A DNA stretch of 36,955 nucleotides from an uncultured Bacilli bacterium (GTDB lineage: Bacteria; Bacillota_I; Bacilli_A; RF39; UBA660): NCBI GenBank assembly GCA_934098745.1, contig CAKOPG010000015.1, positions 1 to 36,955 of the forward strand, in the 5' to 3' direction. Shown in pieces: positions 25,688 to 35,700 of this stretch. The first letter of the stretch is position 1. Each line of letters begins with the position of its first letter. The position numbers and the translations under genes were made by a program. The notes beneath the pieces are model-generated. The model did not search any database. It was not told the origin of the DNA and saw nothing but the letters and a program-made list of their open reading frames with translations.

Positions 25688-25891
25688 ATGACAAAGGTAA
25701 AGAAAAATAAGATGAAGACCCATAAGGGAATGAAGAAAACATTTAAAGTAAGAAAAAGTGGTAGTATAGCTATTTCAAAACAAGGAGTATTACATAATAC
25801 TGGTAAAAGAACTTCAAAAACAAATAGACAAAAGAGAAATAATCAAGAATTACACAAATCTGATTATAAAAGAATTAAAGATTTAATATAG
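25688..25891 (+). CDS. rpmI: Ribosomal protein L35
   Basis: A 67-aa, strongly basic protein of the L35 family: KNKMKTHKGMKKTFKVRKSG, then SKQGVLHNTGKRTSKTNRQKR. It is a component of the 50S subunit. AAAAGGAG precedes the ATG; it lies 13 nt after infC and 10 nt before rplT, the standard order, and is expected to be co-transcribed under the leader attenuator. Confidence 0.95.
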   Translation: MTKVKKNKMKTHKGMKKTFKVRKSGSIAISKQGVLHNTGKRTSKTNRQKRNNQELHKSDYKRIKDLI

Positions 25892-25901
25892 GAGTGATAA
25901 T

Positions 25902-26396
25902 ATGACAAGAGTTAAAGGTGGCACTATTGCACGTGCAAGAAGAAAAAAAGTATTAAAAGAAGCTAAAGGTTATTTTGGTAGTAAACATAGATTATATAAA
26001 ACCGCTCATGAACAATTAATGCATTCAGGACAATACGCTTTTAGAGATAGAAGACAAAATAAAAGAAACTTCAGAAAATTATGGATTTCTAGAATTAATG
26101 CAGCATGCCGTGAATGTGAAATTAGTTATTCTAAATTCATTAATGGTTTAAATAAAGCTGGAATTGCGGTTAACAGAAAAATGTTATCCGAATTAGCTAT
26201 CGACAATATGGATGCCTTCAAAGATCTAGTAACTATAGCTAAAGATGCTCTAGAGGGAATTGCTTATACTCCAAAAACTTTAGCAGCTACTAAAGAAGAA
26301 AAAGTAGTAACTGAGAAAAAAGAAACTACTAAAAAAACAACTACCGAAAAGAAAACAACTGCTAAAAAAACTACTACTAAAAAAGAAGAAAAGTAA
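25902..26396 (+). CDS. rplT: Ribosomal protein L20 with Lys/Thr-rich C-terminal extension
   Basis: A 164-aa protein. Residues 1 to about 117 are a normal L20: TRVKGGTIARARRKKVLKEA, KGYFGSKHRLYK, YAFRDRRQNKRNFRKLWISR, INAACRECEISYSKFINGL. L20 is an early 50S assembly protein and, in Bacillus, the repressor of its own operon. About 47 extra residues follow, made almost wholly of Lys, Thr, Glu and Ala (EKKETTKKTTTEKKTTAKK). The family is normally near 118-120 aa. The tail could add RNA contacts or be neutral low-complexity sequence. A terminator follows. Confidence 0.95.
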   Translation: MTRVKGGTIARARRKKVLKEAKGYFGSKHRLYKTAHEQLMHSGQYAFRDRRQNKRNFRKLWISRINAACRECEISYSKFINGLNKAGIAVNRKMLSELAIDNMDAFKDLVTIAKDALEGIAYTPKTLAATKEEKVVTEKKETTKKTTTEKKTTAKKTTTKKEEK

Positions 26397-26407
26397 AATA
26401 AAAGAAG

Positions 26408-26448
26408 CTATCATGAAATTAAAATTAATTTTCATGATAGTCTTTTTT
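26408..26448 (+). terminator. Terminator of infC-rpmI-rplT
   Basis: CTATCATGAAA / TTTCATGATAG, an 11-bp stem with an AT-rich loop, then a T run from 26443. Confidence 0.85.
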
Positions 26449-26456
26449 CTTTGTTA

Positions 26457-27653
26457 CTACTTTTTTAACAACCAATCAATTATATTCTTATGGATTATTC
26501 CATTTTGCGATAAATCAAATTTATCCATCGAAAGAACATATTTTGGATAGTTATCTTCTATTCTTTTATAAGCGTTAAATTCTCTATCAATTACTGTTTC
26601 ATCACTTAAAATATAAGCAACTTGAATATATATTTTTTCATTGAACCTTGTAGCTATAAAATCTATTTTCCCATTTTCTAGTGTTCCAATATTAACATTA
26701 TAACCTCTAGCAATAAGTTCATTATAAACAATATTCTCTAGATAAGCACCAATTTGTTCTTTCTTACCCTCACTTAAAATGTTCGTAAATCCCAAATCAG
26801 TTAAATAATATTTATATTTGCCAGTAAGAATTCTTTTACCTCTAACATCGTATCTTTCTGCTTTTGAAATAAGATTAGCTCGAGCAATATAATCAAGATA
26901 ATTATATAATGTTTCTAATGATACATTTCTAGAATCACTTTGCATATATTTTTTTAAACTATCAGGTGAAAATACTTGAGATGGCGTAGTTAATATATAA
27001 GTAACTATTCTATTTAATAAAACTATATCTTTAATATTAAATCTTTTTACGATATCTTTTATTATTATTGAATCATATATATCATTCAAATAAGTTTTTC
27101 TCGAAGTATCATCTTTCTGCATAAATCTTTGTGGCATTCCTCCCCATTTAATATAATCATTAAATGCATCTTCTATATCTCTATTATCAGTAATATTTAA
27201 TAATTTACATACTTCATCAAATGTAAAAGGAGTTATCTTAAAACTTACATATCTTCCCGTAATATGAGTTGCCAAATCACTAGATAATAAATCACTATTA
27301 GAACCAGTTATAAAAATAGATGTATTTTTTGTTGCTCTTAATGAATTGACAACACGTTCCCATTCCAAAACATTTTGAATTTCATCAAAGAATATATAAT
27401 ACTTTTTATCATCAGTTATTTTTTCTTTAATATAATTATGTAGTTTTTTAGGCTCTGTATATTCTTCATAATCATAATCTTCAAAATTAACATAAATAAT
27501 ATGTTCATCATCTATCTTGTTTTCCTTTAATTCATCTATTATTTGTTTTAAAATAACCGATTTACCAGAACGTCTAATACCAACTAATACTTTAATTAAT
27601 TCTTGATCATAAAATGGTCTAATTAATTTTAAATATCTTTCACGAATAACCAT
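26457..27653 (-). CDS. AAA_14/DUF4143 family ATP-binding protein
   Basis: A 398-aa protein with Walker A GIRRSGKS (residues 25-32), Walker B YYIFFDEIQ (about residues 85-93) and sensor-like FITGSNSDLLSS. The following winged-helix region and DUF4143 nuclease-like C-terminal domain (YYLTDLGFTNILS; ENIVYNELIARGYNV; GKIDFIA) are typical. These proteins occur in variable numbers in gut Firmicutes and Bacteroidota; their role is unproven, with suggestions of defence or toxin-antitoxin-like function. It is a single-gene unit with its own promoter and a duplicated upstream motif. The ATG is preceded by AAAGAAAGATAA, a weak ribosome site. Confidence 0.8.
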   Translation of the reverse strand: MVIRERYLKLIRPFYDQELIKVLVGIRRSGKSVILKQIIDELKENKIDDEHIIYVNFEDYDYEEYTEPKKLHNYIKEKITDDKKYYIFFDEIQNVLEWERVVNSLRATKNTSIFITGSNSDLLSSDLATHITGRYVSFKITPFTFDEVCKLLNITDNRDIEDAFNDYIKWGGMPQRFMQKDDTSRKTYLNDIYDSIIIKDIVKRFNIKDIVLLNRIVTYILTTPSQVFSPDSLKKYMQSDSRNVSLETLYNYLDYIARANLISKAERYDVRGKRILTGKYKYYLTDLGFTNILSEGKKEQIGAYLENIVYNELIARGYNVNIGTLENGKIDFIATRFNEKIYIQVAYILSDETVIDREFNAYKRIEDNYPKYVLSMDKFDLSQNGIIHKNIIDWLLKK

Positions 27654-27679
27654 AATTTATCTTTCTTTCTTGTATATTC

Positions 27680-27708
27680 ATTATAATACTATATTCATTT
27701 TTTGCCAA
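27680..27708 (-). promoter_or_regulatory. Promoter of AAA/DUF4143 gene
   Basis: On the minus strand, TTGGCA (27703-27708), a 17-bp spacer and TATAAT (27680-27685). The -35 lies inside the promoter-proximal copy of a direct repeat. Confidence 0.7.
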
Positions 27709-27757
27709 TTTATTACGGTGTAGAGTAATTTTTTTACATTTTTGCCAATTTATTACG
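27697..27757 (-). repeat. Direct repeat over the -35 of AAA/DUF4143 gene
   Basis: CGTAATAAATTGGCAAAAA occurs twice on the minus strand (27699-27717 and 27739-27757), 40 bp apart. Only the proximal copy has a -10 downstream. It may be an operator pair or a short duplication. Confidence 0.75.
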
Positions 27758-27810
27758 ATTGCATTTTCTTCACTTTTATCAATAGAAATAAGAAAATTAC
27801 TAAACAAAAG

Positions 27811-27844
27811 AAAAAACTGTATGGAATCAGCTCCATGTCAGTTT
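27811..27844 (-). terminator. Terminator after metallophosphoesterase gene
   Basis: On the minus strand, AAACTG-AC-ATGGA...TCCAT-ACAGTTT, an interrupted stem followed by T3 and more T. Confidence 0.6.
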
Positions 27845-27848
27845 CTTT

Positions 27849-28694
27849 TTAATCCTTATTAATTCTATAAAAATTAATTGATGGTCTATCAAATAAACGA
27901 TAATTAAAATTACTTACCCCAATACCCGAAGATATATATAAATCCGTTCCATCAACTTCATAATAACTATCATAATATTTTTTAGCATATGGAGGCTTAT
28001 ATATAGCCCCAATTATAGGTAATCTAATCTGTCCATTATGAGAATGACCTGCTAAAATTAAATTAATTTCATAATCCTTTACTATTTCATCAGCAATATC
28101 AGGTTCATGTACCAAAATAATCCGATAATCAATATCAGACTTATCTTTCAAATAATCCATCGTTTTAACCAAATCTTCTTGATCAAAACTAACTGTACTA
28201 AGCCCTCCAATATATATCTTCTCATTATTAGCACTATTAATAATATCATAAGAATTATCTAAAATACTAAAACCACTATTATCAAATACCTTCTTAAAAT
28301 TATTCTTATCCTTAATATAATCATGATTACCAATAACAGCATATTTACCATATTTAGCCTCAATATTACTAAATACCTTTATTAAATCTGAATAATCGTC
28401 TTCCGTTAAATATACATCCTTATCTATTAAATCACCAGTAAAAACAACGATATCAGGATTTATTAAATTTATCTCTTTAACAATACTCTTAACTTTATTA
28501 ATATTAATAGCTCTATTATAATGTAAATCTGAAAAATGTACTATCTTTAACCCATCAAAATCACTTGGTATATCCTTATCTTTAATCGTATATTCCTTAG
28601 TAACAAACCCCATTGTACCTATATATCTAGCATATATAATTATACCTATAATTATTAAACATACAACAAACATCCATTTTAATACTTTCTTCAT
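27849..28694 (-). CDS. Membrane-anchored metallophosphoesterase (YaeI-like)
   Basis: A 281-aa protein with one N-terminal membrane helix (about residues 4-22) and a calcineurin-type phosphoesterase domain with every metal-binding motif: FSDLHYN (DxH), FTGDLIDKD (GD), VIGNHDYI (GNHD), LVHEP and LAGHSHNGQ (GHxH). It fits the YaeI/YkuE group, for which hydrolysis of phospholipid-type or UDP-sugar-type phosphoesters has been reported; the substrate here is unknown. The start is one base after the stop of the CPBP gene, so the two form an operon. Confidence 0.8.
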   Translation of the reverse strand: MKKVLKWMFVVCLIIIGIIIYARYIGTMGFVTKEYTIKDKDIPSDFDGLKIVHFSDLHYNRAININKVKSIVKEINLINPDIVVFTGDLIDKDVYLTEDDYSDLIKVFSNIEAKYGKYAVIGNHDYIKDKNNFKKVFDNSGFSILDNSYDIINSANNEKIYIGGLSTVSFDQEDLVKTMDYLKDKSDIDYRIILVHEPDIADEIVKDYEINLILAGHSHNGQIRLPIIGAIYKPPYAKKYYDSYYEVDGTDLYISSGIGVSNFNYRLFDRPSINFYRINKD

Positions 28695-28695
28695 A

Positions 28696-29394
28696 CTATA
28701 CTCCTATAACAAAGTATAATATAACTGTTGCTGTATTATGCAACATATGCATCGATATTGAAGAAAATATATTATCTGTTTTATAATATAAAGAAGAAAA
28801 AGCTAACCCTAAAGATAAATAAGGAATAATATATAAATAATCTAAATTAGAAGTGACCATTCCCAGTACATGTAAAGAAGAAAATATTAATCCACTAGTA
28901 ATAATATATATATACTTAGTAATCTTATTATCCCCAAATACAAGTATCATATCTTTAATACTTTTTCTAAATATTAATTCCTCTACAAAAGGAGCATATA
29001 TAGATACAGAAAATACCATATAAGCTGGATATAACTTAATCATCTCTCTAATAGTTTCTTCATTATTAGCTGACGCTCCCTTAAAAAGGAAATATATTAA
29101 ATAATTAGTAACAATCATTCCTATTAAACCAATAAAATAATATTTAAAAGACTTTTCAAAACTTTCTCCAAAATTCTTAAAATATTTTTTAAAATTATCT
29201 TTTAAAGTATCCCTATATAACATATACATAATTATCATAAACCCAATATCACATACTACCATATATATTATCTTCATACTTTGTGTAAAATTATTATAAT
29301 CTAAATTAAATATCTTCATTGGTATATAAGGAAAATAACTCATTCCCAATAATAACAATATAAATATTAATAAAGGTTTTATTTTTTTAATCAT
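28696..29394 (-). CDS. CPBP-family intramembrane metalloprotease
   Basis: A 232-aa protein with about six to seven membrane helices and the CPBP/CAAX-protease motifs: PFVEELIFRKSI (EExxxR) at about residues 136-147, FSSLHVLGM (FxxxH) and ISMHMLHNT (HxxxN) near the C-terminus. The family includes prenyl-protein endopeptidases and bacteriocin-immunity or processing proteins. GGAGATG precedes the ATG. It leads a two-gene operon with the phosphoesterase and is divergent from invertible cassette 2, whose left repeat lies 104 bp upstream. Confidence 0.8.
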   Translation of the reverse strand: MIKKIKPLLIFILLLLGMSYFPYIPMKIFNLDYNNFTQSMKIIYMVVCDIGFMIIMYMLYRDTLKDNFKKYFKNFGESFEKSFKYYFIGLIGMIVTNYLIYFLFKGASANNEETIREMIKLYPAYMVFSVSIYAPFVEELIFRKSIKDMILVFGDNKITKYIYIITSGLIFSSLHVLGMVTSNLDYLYIIPYLSLGLAFSSLYYKTDNIFSSISMHMLHNTATVILYFVIGV

Positions 29395-29498
29395 ATAATC
29401 ATCTCCGATTATAATTCTAACATACTTTTATCTAATTTTATAGTTATTTTTAATATTTTACTTTAATTCTTTATATATCTGTCTTTTAATCTAAAAAA

Positions 29499-29523
29499 GT
29501 CCCTAAGTATAATACTTAAGGAC
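29499..29523. repeat. Cassette 2 left inverted repeat
   Basis: GTCCCTAAGTA-TAA-TACTTAAGGAC, an 11-3-11 imperfect dyad. On the minus strand it is followed by T6 (29493-29498), making a terminator-like hairpin facing the CPBP gene. Confidence 0.87.
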
Positions 29524-29544
29524 CCTTTTGTATGTATCCAAATA

Positions 29545-29559
29545 CCTTACATTATAAGG
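29545..29559 (+). promoter_or_regulatory. Conserved short dyad inside cassette 2
   Basis: CCTTA-CATTA-TAAGG, 21 bp from the left repeat; its arms resemble the outer parts of the 25-bp repeat. Confidence 0.6.
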
Positions 29560-29611
29560 ATTCAAGCTATATTTTGTAACATTTTAAATTCTAAAAAAAT
29601 CGAATTTTGTA

Positions 29612-29640
29612 TTTACAGAAAATTAGTGTCATGCTATAAT
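29612..29640 (+). promoter_or_regulatory. Promoter of cassette 2, facing the giant gene
   Basis: TTTACA (29612-29617), a 17-bp spacer and TATAAT (29635-29640). The transcript would start near 29647 and carry the right repeat as a hairpin just before the ribosome site. Confidence 0.88.
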
Positions 29641-29668
29641 TTATATAGGAAAATAAAAAAATAAAAGG

Positions 29669-29693
29669 GTCCCTAAGTATTATACTTAAGGAT
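29669..29693. repeat. Cassette 2 right inverted repeat
   Basis: GTCCCTAAGTA-TTA-TACTTAAGGAT; its centre is the reverse complement of the left copy's TAA. Confidence 0.87.
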
Positions 29694-29711
29694 ATAATGA
29701 GGAGTATAAAT

Positions 29712-32700
29712 ATGACTGGTAGAAAGAAGAATATTTATTTAGCAGTAAGTGTTTTATTTATTGGCTTATTAATAATGGTCGGTACTTTTAGCTATTGGAC
29801 ATGGGTAAGTAGTGAGAATAAAAATATTGTTTTCAATACCGCTAAAGGTTTAGCTGATTATATAATATATGACTCTGGGGAATCAAAGTTCGTCGGGGAT
29901 TTTAAAGTGGGCGATAGTTATACCGAGGGAGTCCACACAACGGTATCTATTTATAAAAAAGAAGAAGCTAGTAAGGCAATGTTATATGCAACTATTTATA
30001 TGAAAGTAAATAGTATTGGTAATAACTTAAGTAATACCAAGGGACTTAAATGGGTAATAACTGAAGGTGATAGTACAAACACGGGTAATGTTTTAGCCGA
30101 AGGTAATTTTATTGGGGCAAAGGCTAAAGATGAGTTTATCATATTACCATCTATCGAGGTAACGACATCAAAGAAGGAATATACGGTATGGATATGGTTA
30201 GATAGTAAATATGCAACGTCAGATATGGGTGGAGAAACTTTAGATACCATCGTATGGACCCAAGTAGATCAAGTAATTGAAGATAGTTTTGAAATAACGA
30301 GATTAAGTAATAATTATCAAATAATAAATGCTACGGTCGTAAATGCTACCAAGAATATTGTTAGTTATGCTATAACTAATAGTAATGTAGAACCAAGCGA
30401 TTGGGTAAATATTACGGATGAAGAACAGAGTAGAATATATACTTTGGAATATGCTGTAAGTAGTGCAGGAACATATTATGTTTGGTTTAAAGATACTGCT
30501 GGGAAGATAATTAATAAAAGTATTGAAATAAGTGAAGTTAATAATAATAAACCATCATGTACATTTAGTGAGTTTGATCCAGTAACTATTAATAATGGCG
30601 ATACTTCTAAAATTACTTTAACATGTATGGATAGTACAGGACTTATTGGAACCGGTGATATTACTAAAGATAATCTTGTATTATCAAATGAAGTAATTGA
30701 TATAAGTAAGATAGAAAAAGAAAATATAGATAATGGATATAAATATATTATTACAGTAACTGCTAAGAGTAATACTGGTAATGTCACAATAAAATTAAAT
30801 AATAATATACTAATAAATAGTATAGGTAATGGAAATGATGCAGTAACATCTAATAAATTAGGTATTACTAGTACCTTTAGTATTACTTATAAAGATGTGG
30901 AAAATACAGAATTTAGTGGAATCCATGAAGAAGAATATCCTCAAACATATGAGTCTGGGATAATAACTCCATTAGATATACCTAGTAAAAAGGGATATAC
31001 CTTTAATGGATATTACTTATCATCAGATGGTAGTGGTGATAGAATAGCTAAAATATCAGAAGATCAAACCGGTAATATTACGTTATATGCCAAATGGATA
31101 GATGATCCACCATATGGGGTAGCAAATTTATCATTAAATGATGGAGTATTTACCTTAAGTTTGTCTAATTATGGGGATGATGGTTCAGGATTAACAGATA
31201 CTTTTGGTTTTGCTTTAATAAGCACCGGTACATGTGAGACAGCAACCTACGAAAATATCACAGCCACTTCAAAGACATATAGTGATAATTTTATAGAAAA
31301 CACAACATATTATGGATGTATAAAACTTACAGATAATAGTGGTAATATTGCTTATTTAACGTCTATTGGACTTACATATACAAAGGCAAAAATATACACA
31401 ACACATGGAGAATACACAATTACAGTACCAGCAACTGGAATTTATAAAATAGAATTATGGGGTGCTCAGGGTGGCGGTACAAACGGGGGAAATGGTGCGT
31501 ATACAGCAGGTACTATAAATTTTAACAAAAATGAAATATTAAAATTTTATGTAGGTGGTTCAGGAGATTCCAATGGTATAGGGGGATATAATGGTGGTGG
31601 AAATGCTGGAGTATTAGCGGTAAATAATGATGGCGGTGGTGGAAGTACCGACGTCAGATATATTGAAACAACAACTAATAGCCGAATAATGGTAGCAGCT
31701 GGTGGTGGCGGAGCAAATGCTAATGGTTCAAATACAGCGGGAATTGGTAAAACAGGAGGTGCTGGCGGCGGATTATCAGGTTATGCTGGGACATCGGTTA
31801 TCAGTAAAATGTTTGGAAATGGTGGAACGCAAATTAGTGGTGGTGCAAAAGGTCAAACTTCAAGAATTCCTGGAACCGATGGTAGTTTTTTCGCTGGCGG
31901 TGTTGGTGGAATTTCTAAAGTAACACCAACTACATCAGGTGGTGCTGGCGGCGGTAGTGGTTATTATGGTGGTGGCTCAGGGGAAGCTTGTCAAAAAAAT
32001 TGTGGCGGATCCGGTGGCGGCGGCTCATCATATATATCTGGTCATACTGGATGTGTAGCTATTACTTCATCAGATAGTATTACACCTAAAACAGGATGCA
32101 CAACCGGTACAAGCAATAACTTATGTTCGATTCATTATAGTGGTAAATCATTTACTAATACAGTTATGATAGATGGCTCTGGTTATGCTTGGACTAATAG
32201 CAAAGGCAGTTTACAACAAATGCCGAATCCTTCTGATGGATATTTTACTAGTGGTTCCGGAAAAACAGGCGATGGAGCCGCTCGCATAACATTTATTTCT
32301 ACTACTACTATAAAACTTATTTATGATAATAATGGTGGTGATGGCTGTAACGCAAAATCTATTGTTACCGGCTCTAAGTATGGAGAGTTATGTACCCCAA
32401 CAAGAGATGGCTATAAATTTGTTGGCTGGTATACGGAGTCATCTGATGGTAATGAAATAACTGAAAATGATGAAATAACGGTTACCGAAGAACAAACTAT
32501 ATATGCTCATTGGGAAGAACTTACTAAACCGATGATTACCTTTACTCCGAACGGTAATGATAGTTATAAAAACGGAACAATTAATACAATAATTAATGTA
32601 TTTAAGGGTAGTGCAAGTCTAGATTTAAGCAGTTTAAAATATATATATTCAACGGATATTAATGCCACTCCAAATATATATTTTATACGTGGTGAAGAAG

Positions 32701-35700
32701 TGAAATTAGAAAATTCTACCGGAATATATTATTTAATAGCTTCAGCTTGTGATATATCTGGAAATTGTACCAAAGAAATATCTAATCCATTTTATGTCGA
32801 TAATATTTTACCTATCGGAATGATGACTTTATCCTTTGAATCAGGTTATATTAATGTAAATGTAGATGCCGTAGATAATGACAGTGGTATTAAGGAATAT
32901 GGCTATTTAATTCAAAAAGATAATACTACTTGTCCAACAAGTGGATATACCTCTTCAACTAATAATAATTATTTTTTAGCTGCCTATGAAGAAGGAAATT
33001 ATACTGCATGTGTAAAAGTAATAGATAAAGCCGGTAATGCTGGTTATATCAGCAATAATATTAATTTAGACATACGAAGTATTACCTATAAAGATGTCGG
33101 TAATGTGGAATTTAGTGGAGCACATGAAGATGATTATCCTCTCGCATATAACGTTGGGGAAACAACAACCTTGGATAGTCCAACAAAGATTGGTTATACA
33201 TTCTATGGATATTACTTAAATTCCGATGGTAGCGGTAATCAAATAACTGAAATATCATCTACTGAAAATAGTAACATTACATTATATGCGAAATGGGTCG
33301 ATGATGTAGCCCCATATGGTATAGCTAATTTATCCTTAATTGATGGTATATTTACCTTAAGTTTATTTAATTATGGTGATGATGGTGTAGGCCTTACAGA
33401 TACTTTTGGTTTTACATTAATAAGCACCGGTACCTGTGAGACAGCAACCTATGAAAATACCACAGCTACCTCAAAGACATATAGTGATAATTTAACTAAT
33501 GGAACAATATATTATGGCTGTATTAAGTTAAGTGATAAAAATAATAATGTTGCTTATTTAAAATCATCTGAAATAGCATATATATATGCTTCAGGAAGTG
33601 AATCTTATACGACATCTGGAGAACATACATTTACCGCTCCGGCTACGGGTGATTATAAATTAGAAGTATGGGGCGCTGAAGGTGGGGCGAGGGAAGGAAC
33701 TGCTGGTTTTGGTGGTTATTCGTTAGGGACAGTTGAATTGTCAATCAATGAAAAATTATATATTAATGTAGGCGGTCAAGGCGGAAGTGCTTCAGGAGGA
33801 TACAACGGTGGCGGTAATCGTACGGAAAAAGATACTTATAGTTGGGTATGTGGATCCGGCGGTGGTGCAACGCATATATCCAAAGTAACTGGCTTGTTAA
33901 GTACCTTATCTAATCAAAAAGATCAAATACTAATTGTAGCTGGCGGAGGTGGCGGTTATTGTGGTAATGGGACTGTGAGTTATGCTGGAGGATCCGGCGG
34001 TGGTTATATAGGAAATTCATCCGAAGTAACAACTGGTGGAAGTCAAACTGAAGGTGGTAGTAATGCAAATGAAACAACAGAGGCATCTTTTGGTAAAGGG
34101 GCAGATAGCACTAATGAAGGCGCTGGAGGTGGCGGTTACTATGGCGGTGGTAGTGGAAAACATGACACAATTGGTTATGGTGGAGCAGGTGGTTCTGGAT
34201 ATATTGGTAATAGTTTATTAACTGATAAATACATGTATTGTTATAGTTGCACTACATCTTCAGCACAAAATACGAAAACATATTCAACATCAAAAGTTTC
34301 TATTACGCCTACAGCTAATTACGCAAAAAAAGGTGATGGTGCAGCTAAAATTACTTATAAGGTTATAAATAATATTACTTCTTTAATATTAACGTATAAC
34401 AATAATGGTGGAACTGGCTGCTATGCTAAAACTATTACTAATGGCTCTAAATATGGAGAATTGTGTACGCCGGTAAAGAACGGTTATAAGTTTGTTGGTT
34501 GGTATACGGAGTCATCCGGTGGTAATAAAGTAACTGAAAATGATGAAGTAACAGTTACCGAAAATCAAACTATATATGCTCATTGGGAAGAAAGTACCTT
34601 ACCAATTATAAATATTTCACCTAATGGTAATTCGGGATATGTAAAGGGTAATATTACTAGTAAGATAACGGTTACCAAAGGAGATAATCGCTTAAATAAA
34701 AGTAGTTTTAAATATATATATTCGACAGATATTAATGTCGAACCTGATAATAGTTTTATATCTGGTAATAGTTATACTTTAGAAAATGCTAGTGGAATAT
34801 ATTATTTAATAGCTTCAGCTTGTGATATAGCAGGTAATTGTGTTAAAGAAATATCTAATCCATTTTATGTCGATAATATTATTCCTACGGGAGAATTATC
34901 ATTATCAAAGAATGGTGGTATGGTAATAGCGACCGTATCTTCAACGGTTGGTGGTAGTGGTATTAAAGAATATGGCTATTTGCTTCAAACTAGTGATAGC
35001 TGTCCAACAAGTGGATATACCTCTTCTCAAAATGATACATATAATTTTGCTATCTCAGCTAAGGGAACATATTATGTATGTGTAAAAATTACTAATAATG
35101 TAGATAATTCAGTAATAATTTCTGGAGAAATAGTGATTGAAAATATTAGTTATACTTATCAGCAAGTATCAACTAGTTATTCATGTGCTAATAAATCAGT
35201 TGGTTCATCATACATCTTTACATATACCGGTAATTGTGAAGTTGTAGCTAATGGTGATGATGGTTGGAAAATTAGATATTTAAGTAGTGGTAATTTAACA
35301 TTACCAAGTGAATTTAGTGTTGACCTCTTCTTAGTTGGTGGCGGAGGCGGCGGTAGTGGTTCTGCTGGTGGCGGTGGTGGATATACCGCAACTTACTTAG
35401 ATCAAGTAATTGCCACCGGAACATATACCGTCCAAGTCGGTGCTCAAGTATCATCTGGAGGTAGTGGTAATAAGTCATACTTTGGAGATGCCAGCAAATA
35501 TGTGGCTAATGGAGGAAACGCTGGTGGTAATGGTTCTGGCGGATCCGGAGGATCTGGTGGTGGCGGAAGAGGTGGTACATGTTGCGTATCATACGATGGA
35601 AACCAAGGTGTATGTAATGCTGCCTCTGAAGCGGCTGGAGGCGCTGGTGGTTCATTTGGATCTAATGGATATGGCGGTAGCGGTTGTAGTATGCCATGGG

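Larger units (their letters stand above)
29499..29693. other. Invertible promoter cassette 2 (ON orientation)
   Basis: A 195-bp element built like the one at 6457 but with the promoter facing the downstream giant gene. From left: 25-bp repeat, 21 bp, short dyad CCTTA-CATTA-TAAGG, about 50 bp of variable AT-rich DNA, promoter, 28 bp, 25-bp repeat, then the ribosome site. The repeats extend inward (GGACCCTTTT at both inner ends), giving about 31 bp of imperfect inverted repeat. Confidence 0.87.

Noticed and set aside
29394..29499. Flipped cassette 2 would switch on the CPBP-phosphoesterase operon
   Set aside because: Attractive, but the left repeat followed by T6 on the minus strand looks like a terminator between the promoter and that operon. 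It remains testable in OFF cells.
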